NCBI GenBank assembly: GCA_947483345.1
Contig: CANKNL010000069.1
Coordinates: 1 to 12,218, forward strand
DNA length: 12,218 nt
Reading direction: 5' to 3'
From: Chitinophagaceae bacterium
Lineage (GTDB): Bacteria > Bacteroidota > Bacteroidia > Chitinophagales > Chitinophagaceae
Below, piece by piece: positions 1 to 7,308 of the stretch. The translations under genes and the position numbers were made by a program. The notes under the pieces were generated by a model that saw nothing but the letters and a program-made list of their open reading frames with translations, was not told the origin of the DNA and ran no database searches. The first letter of the stretch is position 1, and every line of letters begins with the position of its first letter.

Positions 1-2543
1 TAAGCTGAAGAAGAAGTTGAAAAAGCACCTGTTGATAAGTTCAATCTTTTGATATCACCAAAGATTGAAACCACTTCATTTTTGGTTAAATAACCCCAGC
101 TTGCAGAAATATCCCAATCGAAGTTTTTAGATTGTACTGGTTTAACAAAAGCCGTTACATCCCAACCCTTCTTGGCAATTTCACCTGCATTTTTAGATAT
201 CGTTGTAAATCCTGTTTGTGCCGGTACTGTTACGTTAACCGGGAAGTCTTTATTAGTTCTATCCCAATAGGTAACATTAAAACCAAACCTGTTTTTCATG
301 AAACGCATTTCCAATCCAAATTCTTTTTCAACATTGGTAGCACCCTGTAATGCAGGGTCAACCAGGTTGTTTGGAACAGAAGTAAGAATGTTGCCATTAT
401 ATTGCTGTGTTCCGATTGTATATACTGAATTTAACTGACCAATACCTAATGTATTTAATAACTGACCTATAGAACCTCTGATTTTACCATAGCTGATAAA
501 AGGAACCGCATTTCTGATCAAATCGCTGAATACAAAAGATAAACCACCTGATTTAGAATCGATATAATTTCCGGCAGGCTCAGAAGACGTATAGTCTCTA
601 CGATAAGATCCTTCAATAAATAAATAGTTACGGAAACCTATATCAGCACGTATGAATAAACCACGACGTTTGAAATCCTGCCGGGTATTACCATAGTTGA
701 TCGGGCTTTTAGAGTTAGCCAATGCATATAAACCGGGTGCACTTAAACCATTAACAGTATTAGCGTTAACGCCTCTGAAAGTTGATTTTAAGATATCAAA
801 ACCGGCATTTGCATTAAACTGGAAACTTTTATATTTTTTGCCGTAAGTAATGATCCCCTCATAGTTCTGACGATTGCTGAAGGTGTTATTTACACCATAA
901 ACAGCAAAAGCGTTACCATCATAAGGATTAAAAGACATCTGGTTGGCACTTTGCTCTAACTCACTCTTATAAATTGTTTCGGAATTAGTAGTTAATTGTT
1001 GCTTACGATAAGTCAGTTTAACTTTAAAATCGTTATTGATCTTATAAGATAATGATACATCACCAAAAAGTCTGTCTCTTCTAACACTATTATCTACATA
1101 GTCGAAATACTGGTAAAAATTATACCAATAGTTACCACCCCATGATTTTCTTGGATTAGAAGGATCATAAGCATCAGGATTATTTTTATTCCAGCTTGCA
1201 AAAACGCCTTCGGGACTGGATAAAGTTCTTAGTTCTTTCATTTTTCCCATATCCAGATCTCTGTGAAACCAAGAACCGAATGAACCGGTTGTTTGGTTAG
1301 AATAGCCATCATCACTTTCTGTGTTAGCATCTTGTGCTATATAGTTAAAGTTAACACCCAGTGTTAAACGTGAGCTTAATTCTGCGGTTAAGTTTGCATT
1401 TAAAGTATGACGCTTAAGATATTCGGTAGGTGTTAAACCTTTAATATCAAGGTTAGTATAAGAAACCCTCATATTTAAGTTATCAGTAGCTTTAGAGAAA
1501 CTGACGTTATTGGTTTTAGTTACACCTGTTTCCCAGAAGTCGCGAACGTTAGTTGGTTGCGGTGTAAGTGCCGTAGTTTTAAATGAATACTCACTACCCG
1601 GATACCAGGCATACCAAGGAATATGTTGCTGTCCTACCATACGTGGACCCCAACTCGCATCATCAGAATAATCGTGATAATAACTACCGCTCAGTGCTTT
1701 CCAACCTTCGGGCTGTCCTGGCTTATAAGTATATAAACTTAAATCACCGTTAGCACCACCTGCATAAGAATTTTGATAATCAGGTACGATATAAACTTTA
1801 TCAAATTGCACACCTGAGTTAATCTCTAATCCAATACCCTTAGCCCCTTTTTTAGCTCTCTTTAAAGTAATTACAATGGCACCATTTGATCCATCAGGAC
1901 CAAATAAAGCTGCAGCAGCAGGGCCTTGTAATACAGAATAGTCTTCCACATCATCAGGATTGATATCAGCACCACTTGGCATGATCGTTCCGTCTACAAC
2001 ATATAAAGCACCTGCACCCACGCCAAAACCATTTTCACCGCGTAAACGAACAACTGTTTCAGCACCTAATTTAGCAACGGACTGGCTACGAACCTGTGCG
2101 CCTGCTACTTTACCTGCCAAAGCGTTATTAACGTTTGTTTGACGAATGGTATTAACCTGATCGCCGGTTAGGTTTTGAACATTGGAAGCAGTACTTCTTC
2201 CTGTACGTTTAATACCGAAAGCACCAGTTACAACAACCTCTTTTAAATCTACACCACCTTTTTCCAAAACTGTGCTTAACACATTTTGAGTACCTACAGG
2301 TACTTCAGTTGTTTTGAAACTGGCTCCCGAAATAACTAACACGTCATTTGGGCTAACCCTAAGCGTGTAAGCGCCGTTAGCATCAGCTGAAACACCAGTA
2401 TTGGTGTTTTTAACTTTTACAGTCGCAAAAGAAACCGGGTTACCATCAATATCAGTAACTCTGCCGGTCACCACGCGGCTTTGCGCAAATGCCAACACCC
2501 CACAGAGCATCAACATTGTAAACAGTGATAAAAATCTTCTCAT
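1..2543 (-). CDS. SusC/RagA-family TonB-linked outer membrane receptor, C-terminus cut by window edge
   Basis: The gene reads open on the minus strand from 2543 to base 1, giving 847 complete codons and no stop. Residues 1-20 form a signal peptide (MRRFLSLFTM start, AFA|QS cleavage). Residues about 24-98 are a carboxypeptidase-regulatory-like domain (VVTGRVTDIDGNPVSFATV). A TonB-box-like EVVVTGAFG follows at about 102-110. The plug spans about 115-232, with LRGENGFGVGAGALYVVDG and ALFGPDGSNGAIVITLKRA matching the SusC landmarks. The rest is aromatic-rich barrel, for example RRGLFIRADIGFRNYLFIEG. SusC proteins import glycans or other large nutrients through the outer membrane, powered by TonB. 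Family members usually exceed 1000 residues, so the barrel end and any SusD lipoprotein lie beyond the left edge. Substrate cannot be told. An in-frame ATG at 2549 directly follows a stop; 2543 gives the more usual MRR signal peptide. Confidence 0.93.
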   Translation of the reverse strand, partial: MRRFLSLFTMLMLCGVLAFAQSRVVTGRVTDIDGNPVSFATVKVKNTNTGVSADANGAYTLRVSPNDVLVISGASFKTTEVPVGTQNVLSTVLEKGGVDLKEVVVTGAFGIKRTGRSTASNVQNLTGDQVNTIRQTNVNNALAGKVAGAQVRSQSVAKLGAETVVRLRGENGFGVGAGALYVVDGTIMPSGADINPDDVEDYSVLQGPAAAALFGPDGSNGAIVITLKRAKKGAKGIGLEINSGVQFDKVYIVPDYQNSYAGGANGDLSLYTYKPGQPEGWKALSGSYYHDYSDDASWGPRMVGQQHIPWYAWYPGSEYSFKTTALTPQPTNVRDFWETGVTKTNNVSFSKATDNLNMRVSYTNLDIKGLTPTEYLKRHTLNANLTAELSSRLTLGVNFNYIAQDANTESDDGYSNQTTGSFGSWFHRDLDMGKMKELRTLSSPEGVFASWNKNNPDAYDPSNPRKSWGGNYWYNFYQYFDYVDNSVRRDRLFGDVSLSYKINNDFKVKLTYRKQQLTTNSETIYKSELEQSANQMSFNPYDGNAFAVYGVNNTFSNRQNYEGIITYGKKYKSFQFNANAGFDILKSTFRGVNANTVNGLSAPGLYALANSKSPINYGNTRQDFKRRGLFIRADIGFRNYLFIEGSYRRDYTSSEPAGNYIDSKSGGLSFVFSDLIRNAVPFISYGKIRGSIGQLLNTLGIGQLNSVYTIGTQQYNGNILTSVPNNLVDPALQGATNVEKEFGLEMRFMKNRFGFNVTYWDRTNKDFPVNVTVPAQTGFTTISKNAGEIAKKGWDVTAFVKPVQSKNFDWDISASWGYLTKNEVVSIFGDIKRLNLSTGAFSTSSSA

Positions 2544-2570
2544 GTGCATTTAATTAAGTTTAATGATGTG

Positions 2571-2600
2571 TAAAAATAAGGATAATTTCTTAACGTCAAA
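2571..2600 (-). promoter_or_regulatory. Candidate Bacteroidota promoter for the SusC gene
   Basis: On the minus strand a TTTG (2600-2597) is followed after 18 bp by TATTTTTA (2578-2571). This is close to the Bacteroidota -33 TTTG and -7 TAnnTTTG consensus, with A for G at the last base. It would start transcription about 20 nt before the SusC ATG. The leader is A/T-rich with no Shine-Dalgarno sequence. The rest of the 143-bp gap (2544-2686) shows no gene and no clear terminator for the unit that ends at 2687. Confidence 0.45.
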
Positions 2601-2686
2601 ATAATGTTAAATTAATTTTCCACAGACTTTATAACGTATAATGACAAGAACCGATTTTAAATAGCTGCATTGCCCTGCCAAATTTG

Positions 2687-4747
2687 TTAAAATTTATACA
2701 TCAGCTGCAGTTTTATTTCGCTTTTTGTATTTCCATTTATCTCGTCTAATCCGCTTCCAATAAGGGTTTTATTCATATAAAGTGTTTGTGCCCATTTTAT
2801 CCAAAGGCTTATTTTTTTGTTAATATCATAGTTTATATTTATGTAATATCGATACCCTTTATCATAAAAAACGGGTATCGAAAAACTGTATAAAACGTCG
2901 TTTTCGTAGGCATATAAGCGGCTATTATAGCCTTCAGATTCAAAATATTGTACTCTCAGGCTGCCAGACCAGGGCTTAAGCATGGGCTTATATATAAAAT
3001 CAAAATATATTAAAAACCCTTGTTCTGCAGCCATGCCCTTTTTATCAAACCACAGTAATTCGGTCCTGTTTCGCAGGGTAATTGAACTGGTTATTTTGTA
3101 ATTGATCTGTGTACGCCAGTTTTTTTTTGGTTGTTGAATAACAGGGGATAAAATGAGAAGTTCGGCATTTGCATTGATGGCCTTTGATTCGGCATGAAAA
3201 CGGGAATAGATCTCGAGTTGTTTATTAGGTTTATAATTGAGTTGAATTAAATAATCTGTGCCGGTATTAGGTGCATTAACCCGGTAACGCAGCCAGGGAA
3301 ATTTATAAAAGTCTGCATAGGCATCTATTCGCCATATATTATTGGGCCTAATAGATACCCCGGCATATAAACCCGTTTCATTACCGGGGTATGCACTTTC
3401 TGTAAATGCCGTTGTATAGAGTGATTGGTAAGATTTAGACAGTTTGCGGTAAAGTAAACTAACATCTACCCGGGAGGATGTACTGATCATTAAACCATTA
3501 ATAAATGCCCTATCCAACCCGGATGTAAAAGCCGCTTCGCCAAAAAAATGCAGATTTTTAAAGGTGTAGCTGTAATCTACACTATAATTACCAAAACGCT
3601 TACCAGCCAGGGCATAAGTATTATAAGGCTCAGCAGCTTTTATCAAAGGCAGTTTAAATGTATACTGAATAGCGTTTATGCCCAGGTGTAGTCTTTTATA
3701 CTGAAAAGACAGGTTACCGCCATAAACCAGTTGGTGCTGACTGCTTTTATCTGCAGTTTCTGCTTTAGTACGGTGATAACCGGATGTTTGCAATGAAGAA
3801 ATAAAATCGCCGCTGCCCTGAACGGTATCGGCCACCAAATTGGCATCACTATTTTTATAAGAACCAAAAAAGGTAAGTTGCCAGTTTCTTTTTTGGAGTG
3901 TTATTCCAATGCCGCGGTGAAAATTATTTTCACCGGCCGAATTATAGGGCCCTAAAACAGCTGACTCTCTTTTAATTTGGATAACATCCGCACTTTTTTT
4001 AAAGGCGAGGCTTTGCCATTGGATTAAGCCCTGACCCATGTTTACTGTATAATCACCTATGGCCAGTGCTTTGATGACGCCTATTTGGCGGGCAAAAATA
4101 TGGGCCGAATAAAAATCAAATCCTTGTTTTTGTTTTCCCTTAAAAAACTGTTCACCGGCATCCTTCTCGGCCAGTATCCCAAACTGCAAAAGATTTTTAT
4201 AATTATAGGCATACCTAAATAAAAGTTGTTGTGCCGAGCCCGGATAAAAGTTAACTGCCGTTGAAGAATCCAGCAGATAGCCGCGTGCTCTTTCCGGCAC
4301 CTGCGAAGCCCTGATGAGCAGACTATGATTACGGTTAACTAACCTGCCCCTTATTGTTTTTACCATGGGCATGGGTATACTAACGGTAATGTATGGTGCT
4401 ATCTTTTGAATGGTTTCAATATGCCAGCCGGGTATAGCCTGCAACTCATACAGGTTTACCAGTTTACCCATGACCTTACGGTATACCAAAAAATTGCTGA
4501 TCTGCAAAGCGGTCAGCATATGCAGTTGATTTAATTCGGCCGCATCAGCCGTATTGAGGTTGATTTGATCTTTTAAGAAATGCATCAGTTGTTGCAGGTA
4601 TGCATCATCCTCCGTTTCCCGATCACTATTATGCGCTGTACTATTTTCCAGCTGTTGTTCGGTACCGGGTGTAACAGGTTCGGTTACCTGCGAAAAGGTT
4701 TGCCAGGCATTAACCAAAATAAAAAACAGGATGATCACTGGTCTCAT
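2687..4747 (-). CDS. ComEA-like helix-hairpin-helix domain fused to a predicted outer-membrane beta barrel
   Basis: This is a complete 686-aa protein. Residues 1-20 are a signal peptide (MRPVIILFFI start, cut near TFSQ). An acidic linker leads to a helix-hairpin-helix domain at about 60-122, beginning INLNTADAAELNQL and ending IQKIAPYITV, which resembles the ComEA-type tandem HhH fold. Residues about 140-686 are alternating polar/aromatic strands ending in KLQLMYKF; the final Phe is typical of outer-membrane barrels. HhH modules usually bind the DNA backbone, but the first hairpin has HMLTAL where ComEA proteins have a PGIG-type turn and the second has IPGWH, so DNA binding is doubtful. The ATG overlaps the stop of the PorV/PorQ-like gene by four bases (ATGA), implying translational coupling. 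Similar secreted HhH proteins are, as I recall, common in Bacteroidota but have no assigned function. Barrel and location are inferences. Confidence 0.85.
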   Translation of the reverse strand: MRPVIILFFILVNAWQTFSQVTEPVTPGTEQQLENSTAHNSDRETEDDAYLQQLMHFLKDQINLNTADAAELNQLHMLTALQISNFLVYRKVMGKLVNLYELQAIPGWHIETIQKIAPYITVSIPMPMVKTIRGRLVNRNHSLLIRASQVPERARGYLLDSSTAVNFYPGSAQQLLFRYAYNYKNLLQFGILAEKDAGEQFFKGKQKQGFDFYSAHIFARQIGVIKALAIGDYTVNMGQGLIQWQSLAFKKSADVIQIKRESAVLGPYNSAGENNFHRGIGITLQKRNWQLTFFGSYKNSDANLVADTVQGSGDFISSLQTSGYHRTKAETADKSSQHQLVYGGNLSFQYKRLHLGINAIQYTFKLPLIKAAEPYNTYALAGKRFGNYSVDYSYTFKNLHFFGEAAFTSGLDRAFINGLMISTSSRVDVSLLYRKLSKSYQSLYTTAFTESAYPGNETGLYAGVSIRPNNIWRIDAYADFYKFPWLRYRVNAPNTGTDYLIQLNYKPNKQLEIYSRFHAESKAINANAELLILSPVIQQPKKNWRTQINYKITSSITLRNRTELLWFDKKGMAAEQGFLIYFDFIYKPMLKPWSGSLRVQYFESEGYNSRLYAYENDVLYSFSIPVFYDKGYRYYININYDINKKISLWIKWAQTLYMNKTLIGSGLDEINGNTKSEIKLQLMYKF

Positions 4748-5571
4748 GCTTTACCTTTTTTAAAATGTATGATTAATAATAAACCCGGCGAAAACCCCAG
4801 TTGGGGATGATAGCTGGAAGACATATCCAATCTTAGATTTTTCCAGCCCGCACCAACCCCGCCGTATACCGTACCCGATTCGCTGATGCATCCAGCTTTG
4901 GCGAAAAACTGTTTGGCAAATTGGTATTGCAACCCGGCTATAACATTTACGGCTTTATCTTCTTCTTTAATTATTTCGCTGCTGATAAAAAATCTTTCTG
5001 ACGCCTCATATCCCCATCCCAGTTTATAAACTGCCGCCAGTTTCTCTGCTTTATCTTTTCCTATTTTTCCGCCTACAGGGTTATAAACGTGAACGCCTAT
5101 ACGCATATTATTGGTGACCTGCATCAGGATCCCAATTTCGAAATTAATAGCCGTTGCGTTACCATAGGCCGGTGTTCGGTAGCCATAATAATTAAATTGT
5201 ACACCAACATCTACAAGCCTCCCCAAGTGTCGGGCAAAGGCCAGTCCTATTTTATTTTCATTAAAATTTTTAAACCCGGCATAGTTTAACTGGAGCCCGA
5301 AATTACCTAAACGGGAAGGCATAGATGCCGTTAAGGTATAGGCACTTATTTCTTTGAGCATAAATCGCCTTTCGCCAAAAATACCCATGCCCGCATTGTT
5401 GATTTGAGCCAATGCCGCCTGATTACCCGTAAAGGATAAGGGGTCATTTTGTTTTAAGCTATAAGCTGATAAACTGATACAGGGTTGTGCGGTATGATAT
5501 CGAACAGATTGTGCTGTTACAGATACCATACTCATACTGATAAACAGTACTACAAGCGTAGACATTTTCAT
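4744..5571 (-). CDS. PorV/PorQ-like outer-membrane beta-barrel protein of unknown function
   Basis: This is a 275-aa protein with a signal peptide at residues 1-21 (MKMSTLVVLF start, VTAQ|SVRY). An N-terminal segment GNQAALAQINNAG (49-61) followed by FGERRFMLKEIS resembles the 'NPA-hatch' region of PorV/PorQ/FadL-like small barrels. About ten amphipathic strands follow, with SYHPQLGFSPGLLLIIHF near the end. Residue F270 could be the barrel-closing aromatic, with a short KKGKA tail after it that encodes the overlap with the next gene. PorV and PorQ belong to the type IX secretion outer-membrane machinery, but this protein is too divergent to assign there from sequence alone. It is first in a two-gene unit, overlapping the HhH-barrel gene by 4 bp, so the two products probably work together. 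A second Met at codon 3 (5565) is an alternative start. The PorV/PorQ resemblance is moderate; a generic barrel is the safe reading. Confidence 0.8.
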   Translation of the reverse strand: MKMSTLVVLFISMSMVSVTAQSVRYHTAQPCISLSAYSLKQNDPLSFTGNQAALAQINNAGMGIFGERRFMLKEISAYTLTASMPSRLGNFGLQLNYAGFKNFNENKIGLAFARHLGRLVDVGVQFNYYGYRTPAYGNATAINFEIGILMQVTNNMRIGVHVYNPVGGKIGKDKAEKLAAVYKLGWGYEASERFFISSEIIKEEDKAVNVIAGLQYQFAKQFFAKAGCISESGTVYGGVGAGWKNLRLDMSSSYHPQLGFSPGLLLIIHFKKGKA

Positions 5572-5589
5572 GTTAGGGACGGTTAGGGA
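5572..5589. repeat. Two direct GTTAGGGA repeats, 10-bp period
   Basis: GTTAGGGA occurs at 5572-5579 and again at 5582-5589, one helical turn apart, directly before the start codon of the PorV/PorQ-like gene. On the coding strand this reads TCCCTAAC twice. It may be a regulator site or chance; the position between candidate promoter and ATG is what makes it notable. Confidence 0.5.
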
Positions 5590-5592
5590 TGA

Positions 5593-5623
5593 TCAAGGTA
5601 ATAATATTTATATATGAAACAAA
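5593..5623 (-). promoter_or_regulatory. Candidate promoter for the PorV/PorQ-like and HhH-barrel unit
   Basis: On the minus strand TTTG (5623-5620) is followed after exactly 19 bp by TACCTTGA (5600-5593), an imperfect match to the -7 consensus TAnnTTTG. Transcription would begin roughly 15 nt before the ATG at 5571. The leader would include part of the GTTAGGGA direct repeat. Confidence 0.4.
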
Positions 5624-5658
5624 TAATTTTTTACGTTTTTTTTCAGGAATTTCTTGTT

Positions 5659-5666
5659 TACTTTTG
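5659..5666 (+). promoter_or_regulatory. folD -7 promoter element TACTTTTG, 4 nt before the ATG
   Basis: TACTTTTG is a perfect TAnnTTTG match. CCCT and then the preferred folD ATG (5671) follow at once. At 19 bp upstream there is only a T-run (5636-5643), not a TTTG, so the -33 box is weak. Transcription from this element would start at or next to the ATG, giving a leaderless or nearly leaderless message. Confidence 0.5.
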
Positions 5667-5670
5667 CCCT

Positions 5671-6549
5671 ATGCAGTTATTAGATGGTAAAATTGTTTCT
5701 CAAGCCGTTAAAAACGATATCAAAGAAAAGACCTGTCTGTTCACCCGTGCGGGTAAGAAAACACCCCATTTGGCCGCCATTTTAGTGGGCAGCAACGGGG
5801 CCAGCGAAACCTATGTAGCCAGTAAGGTGAAAAATTGTGAGGAGGTTGGATTTAAAAGCAGCCTTATCCGTTTTGATGAAAATTGTGGTGAAGCCGAATT
5901 GATTACGGCAATTGAAAAGCTGAATAACGATGATGATGTAGACGGCATTTTGGTACAGCTCCCTTTACCCAAACACATTGATGAAGAAAAAATAATCAAT
6001 CTCATTAATCCGGATAAGGATGTAGATGGGTTTCATCCCATGAGTATTGGAAAAATGGTACAAGGGCTACCTACTTTTATTCCGGCTACGCCGTATGGCA
6101 TATTACTGATGCTGGAACATTACAAGATTGAAACCAGTGGAAAACATGCCGTCATCATTGGCCGCAGTAATATTGTTGGCCGGCCCATCAGCATCCTGCT
6201 CAGCAGAAATACGACTCCCGGAAATTGCACAGTAACGGTTTGCCATAGCCGCACAAATAATTTAAAAGACATTTGTTTGCAGGCTGATATCATTGTTGCT
6301 GCTTTGGGCATACCGGAATTTTTAAAAGCCGATATGGTAAAAGACAAGGCGGTTGTTATTGATGTTGGCATTACCCGGGTTGCTGATGCTTCAAAAAAAT
6401 CGGGATTTGCCATAAAAGGTGATGTTGATTTTGCAAACGTAGCCCCTACATGCAGCTATATAACCCCTGTACCTGGTGGCGTAGGATTAATGACCATTGC
6501 GGCATTGCTGATGAATACGTTTACGGCCTGTGAAAATAAATACAAATAA
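5671..6549 (+). CDS. folD: Bifunctional methylenetetrahydrofolate dehydrogenase / methenyltetrahydrofolate cyclohydrolase
   Basis: FolD interconverts 5,10-methylene-THF, 5,10-methenyl-THF and 10-formyl-THF with NADP(H) in the cytoplasm, feeding purine and formyl-Met synthesis. From the chosen start the protein is 292 aa, normal for the family. Visible landmarks are YVASKVK with the catalytic lysine K52, QLPLPKH (96-102), DVDG (117-120), the nucleotide-binding GRSNIVGRP (164-172) and PVPGGVGLMT (266-275). The frame is open upstream to an ATG at 5614, but those 19 extra residues (MKQIIFYVFF start) are not part of FolD, and a -7 element sits immediately before 5671, so 5671 is preferred. The gene diverges from the PorV/PorQ-like unit and lies 34 bp before queE. 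No key residue is missing. Confidence 0.96.
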   Translation: MQLLDGKIVSQAVKNDIKEKTCLFTRAGKKTPHLAAILVGSNGASETYVASKVKNCEEVGFKSSLIRFDENCGEAELITAIEKLNNDDDVDGILVQLPLPKHIDEEKIINLINPDKDVDGFHPMSIGKMVQGLPTFIPATPYGILLMLEHYKIETSGKHAVIIGRSNIVGRPISILLSRNTTPGNCTVTVCHSRTNNLKDICLQADIIVAALGIPEFLKADMVKDKAVVIDVGITRVADASKKSGFAIKGDVDFANVAPTCSYITPVPGGVGLMTIAALLMNTFTACENKYK

Positions 6550-6573
6550 TACAAACTGCATTACGGCATTTTT

Positions 6574-6581
6574 TACGTTTC
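6574..6581 (+). promoter_or_regulatory. Weak -7-like element TACGTTTC before queE
   Basis: TACGTTTC differs from TAnnTTTG only at the last base and ends 2 nt before the preferred queE ATG at 6584. No TTTG is found at the expected -33 distance. It may be a weak internal promoter or coincidence; queE could equally be read through from folD. Confidence 0.25.
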
Positions 6582-6583
6582 CC

Positions 6584-7231
6584 ATGACCCCTACAATACC
6601 CAGCCATACCGCTTTGCTTCCTGTAATGGAACATTTTTACACCATTCAGGGAGAAGGCTATCACCAGGGCAGAGCGGCTTATTTTATCCGCTTGGGCGGA
6701 TGTGATGTGGGCTGCGTTTGGTGCGATGTAAAAGACAGTTGGGATGCTGAATCGCATCGCAAAATGTCAGTCACCGATCTGGTAAATGAGGTGCTGATTA
6801 ATGCCTCTCCCACCAGTGGAGGCCGGGAAGGGGCTTTGGTGGTAATTACCGGTGGCGAACCGTTGATGCACAATTTAAATGAGTTAACTGTTGCACTTCA
6901 ATCTGCCGGATTAAAAACCAATATCGAAACATCAGGTACCCATCCATTATCCGGTAACTGGGATTGGATCTGCCTTTCACCAAAAAAATTTAAAGCCCCG
7001 CTGTCGGACCTATTACCGGTTGCCAATGAATTAAAAGTGGTTGTATTTAATACATCTGATTTTGACTGGGCCGAAAAATATGCAAGACTGGTTTCTGCTG
7101 ATTGTAAATTATACCTGCAACCCGAATGGGAACAGGCTGCTGTTGTTACGCCTTTAATTATTGAGTATATCAAGCAAAACCCACAATGGGAGTTATCGCT
7201 TCAAATTCACAAATACATCAACGTACCTTAA
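6584..7231 (+). CDS. queE: 7-carboxy-7-deazaguanine synthase (radical SAM)
   Basis: QueE rearranges 6-carboxy-5,6,7,8-tetrahydropterin to 7-carboxy-7-deazaguanine with S-adenosylmethionine and an iron-sulfur cluster, an intermediate of queuosine and of some 7-deazaguanine DNA modifications. The 215-aa protein has FYTIQGEGYHQGRAAYFIRL (18-37), cluster cysteines C40, C44 and C47 in a CX3CX2C arrangement, the SAM-binding TGGEP (89-93), and the family C-terminus LSLQIHKYINVP. The start at 6584 keeps the LLPVMEHFYTIQGEG lead-in that I recall from Bacteroidota homologues. A longer frame from 6530 would overlap folD by 20 bp and adds unrelated residues, while M15 (6626) would be a shorter alternative. 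No other queuosine gene is in the window, so this copy stands apart from queC, queD or queF here. Confidence 0.94.
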   Translation: MTPTIPSHTALLPVMEHFYTIQGEGYHQGRAAYFIRLGGCDVGCVWCDVKDSWDAESHRKMSVTDLVNEVLINASPTSGGREGALVVITGGEPLMHNLNELTVALQSAGLKTNIETSGTHPLSGNWDWICLSPKKFKAPLSDLLPVANELKVVVFNTSDFDWAEKYARLVSADCKLYLQPEWEQAAVVTPLIIEYIKQNPQWELSLQIHKYINVP

Positions 7232-7308
7232 AATAAAATGTTATAATTCTCTTTAAAGAATAAAATGGCATTGTTTTCGTTTTACCTTTATTCAACGAAT
7301 AAATATAA

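Noticed and set aside
132..350. 72-codon plus-strand frame at the left end
   Set aside because: It is antisense to the SusC barrel codons, and the composition is that of a complement of aromatic-rich strands.
1960..2142. 60-codon plus-strand frame opposite the SusC plug region
   Set aside because: It is antisense to conserved plug codons, has no promoter or family resemblance and is explained by the SusC reading frame.
2641..2686. Terminator after the HhH-barrel gene
   Set aside because: No stable stem with a T-run was found on the minus strand.
5614..5670. 19-residue N-terminal extension of folD resembling a hydrophobic signal
   Set aside because: FolD is cytosolic and starts near LLDGKxVS; a -7 promoter element lies inside this stretch, so it is probably not translated.
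6120..6413. 97-codon minus-strand frame inside folD
   Set aside because: It is a shadow of conserved FolD motifs with no independent evidence.
7245..7262. TCTTTAAAGA palindrome between queE and the PorE-like gene as a terminator
   Set aside because: The stem is only 5 bp of A/T-rich pairing with no loop and no following T-run.
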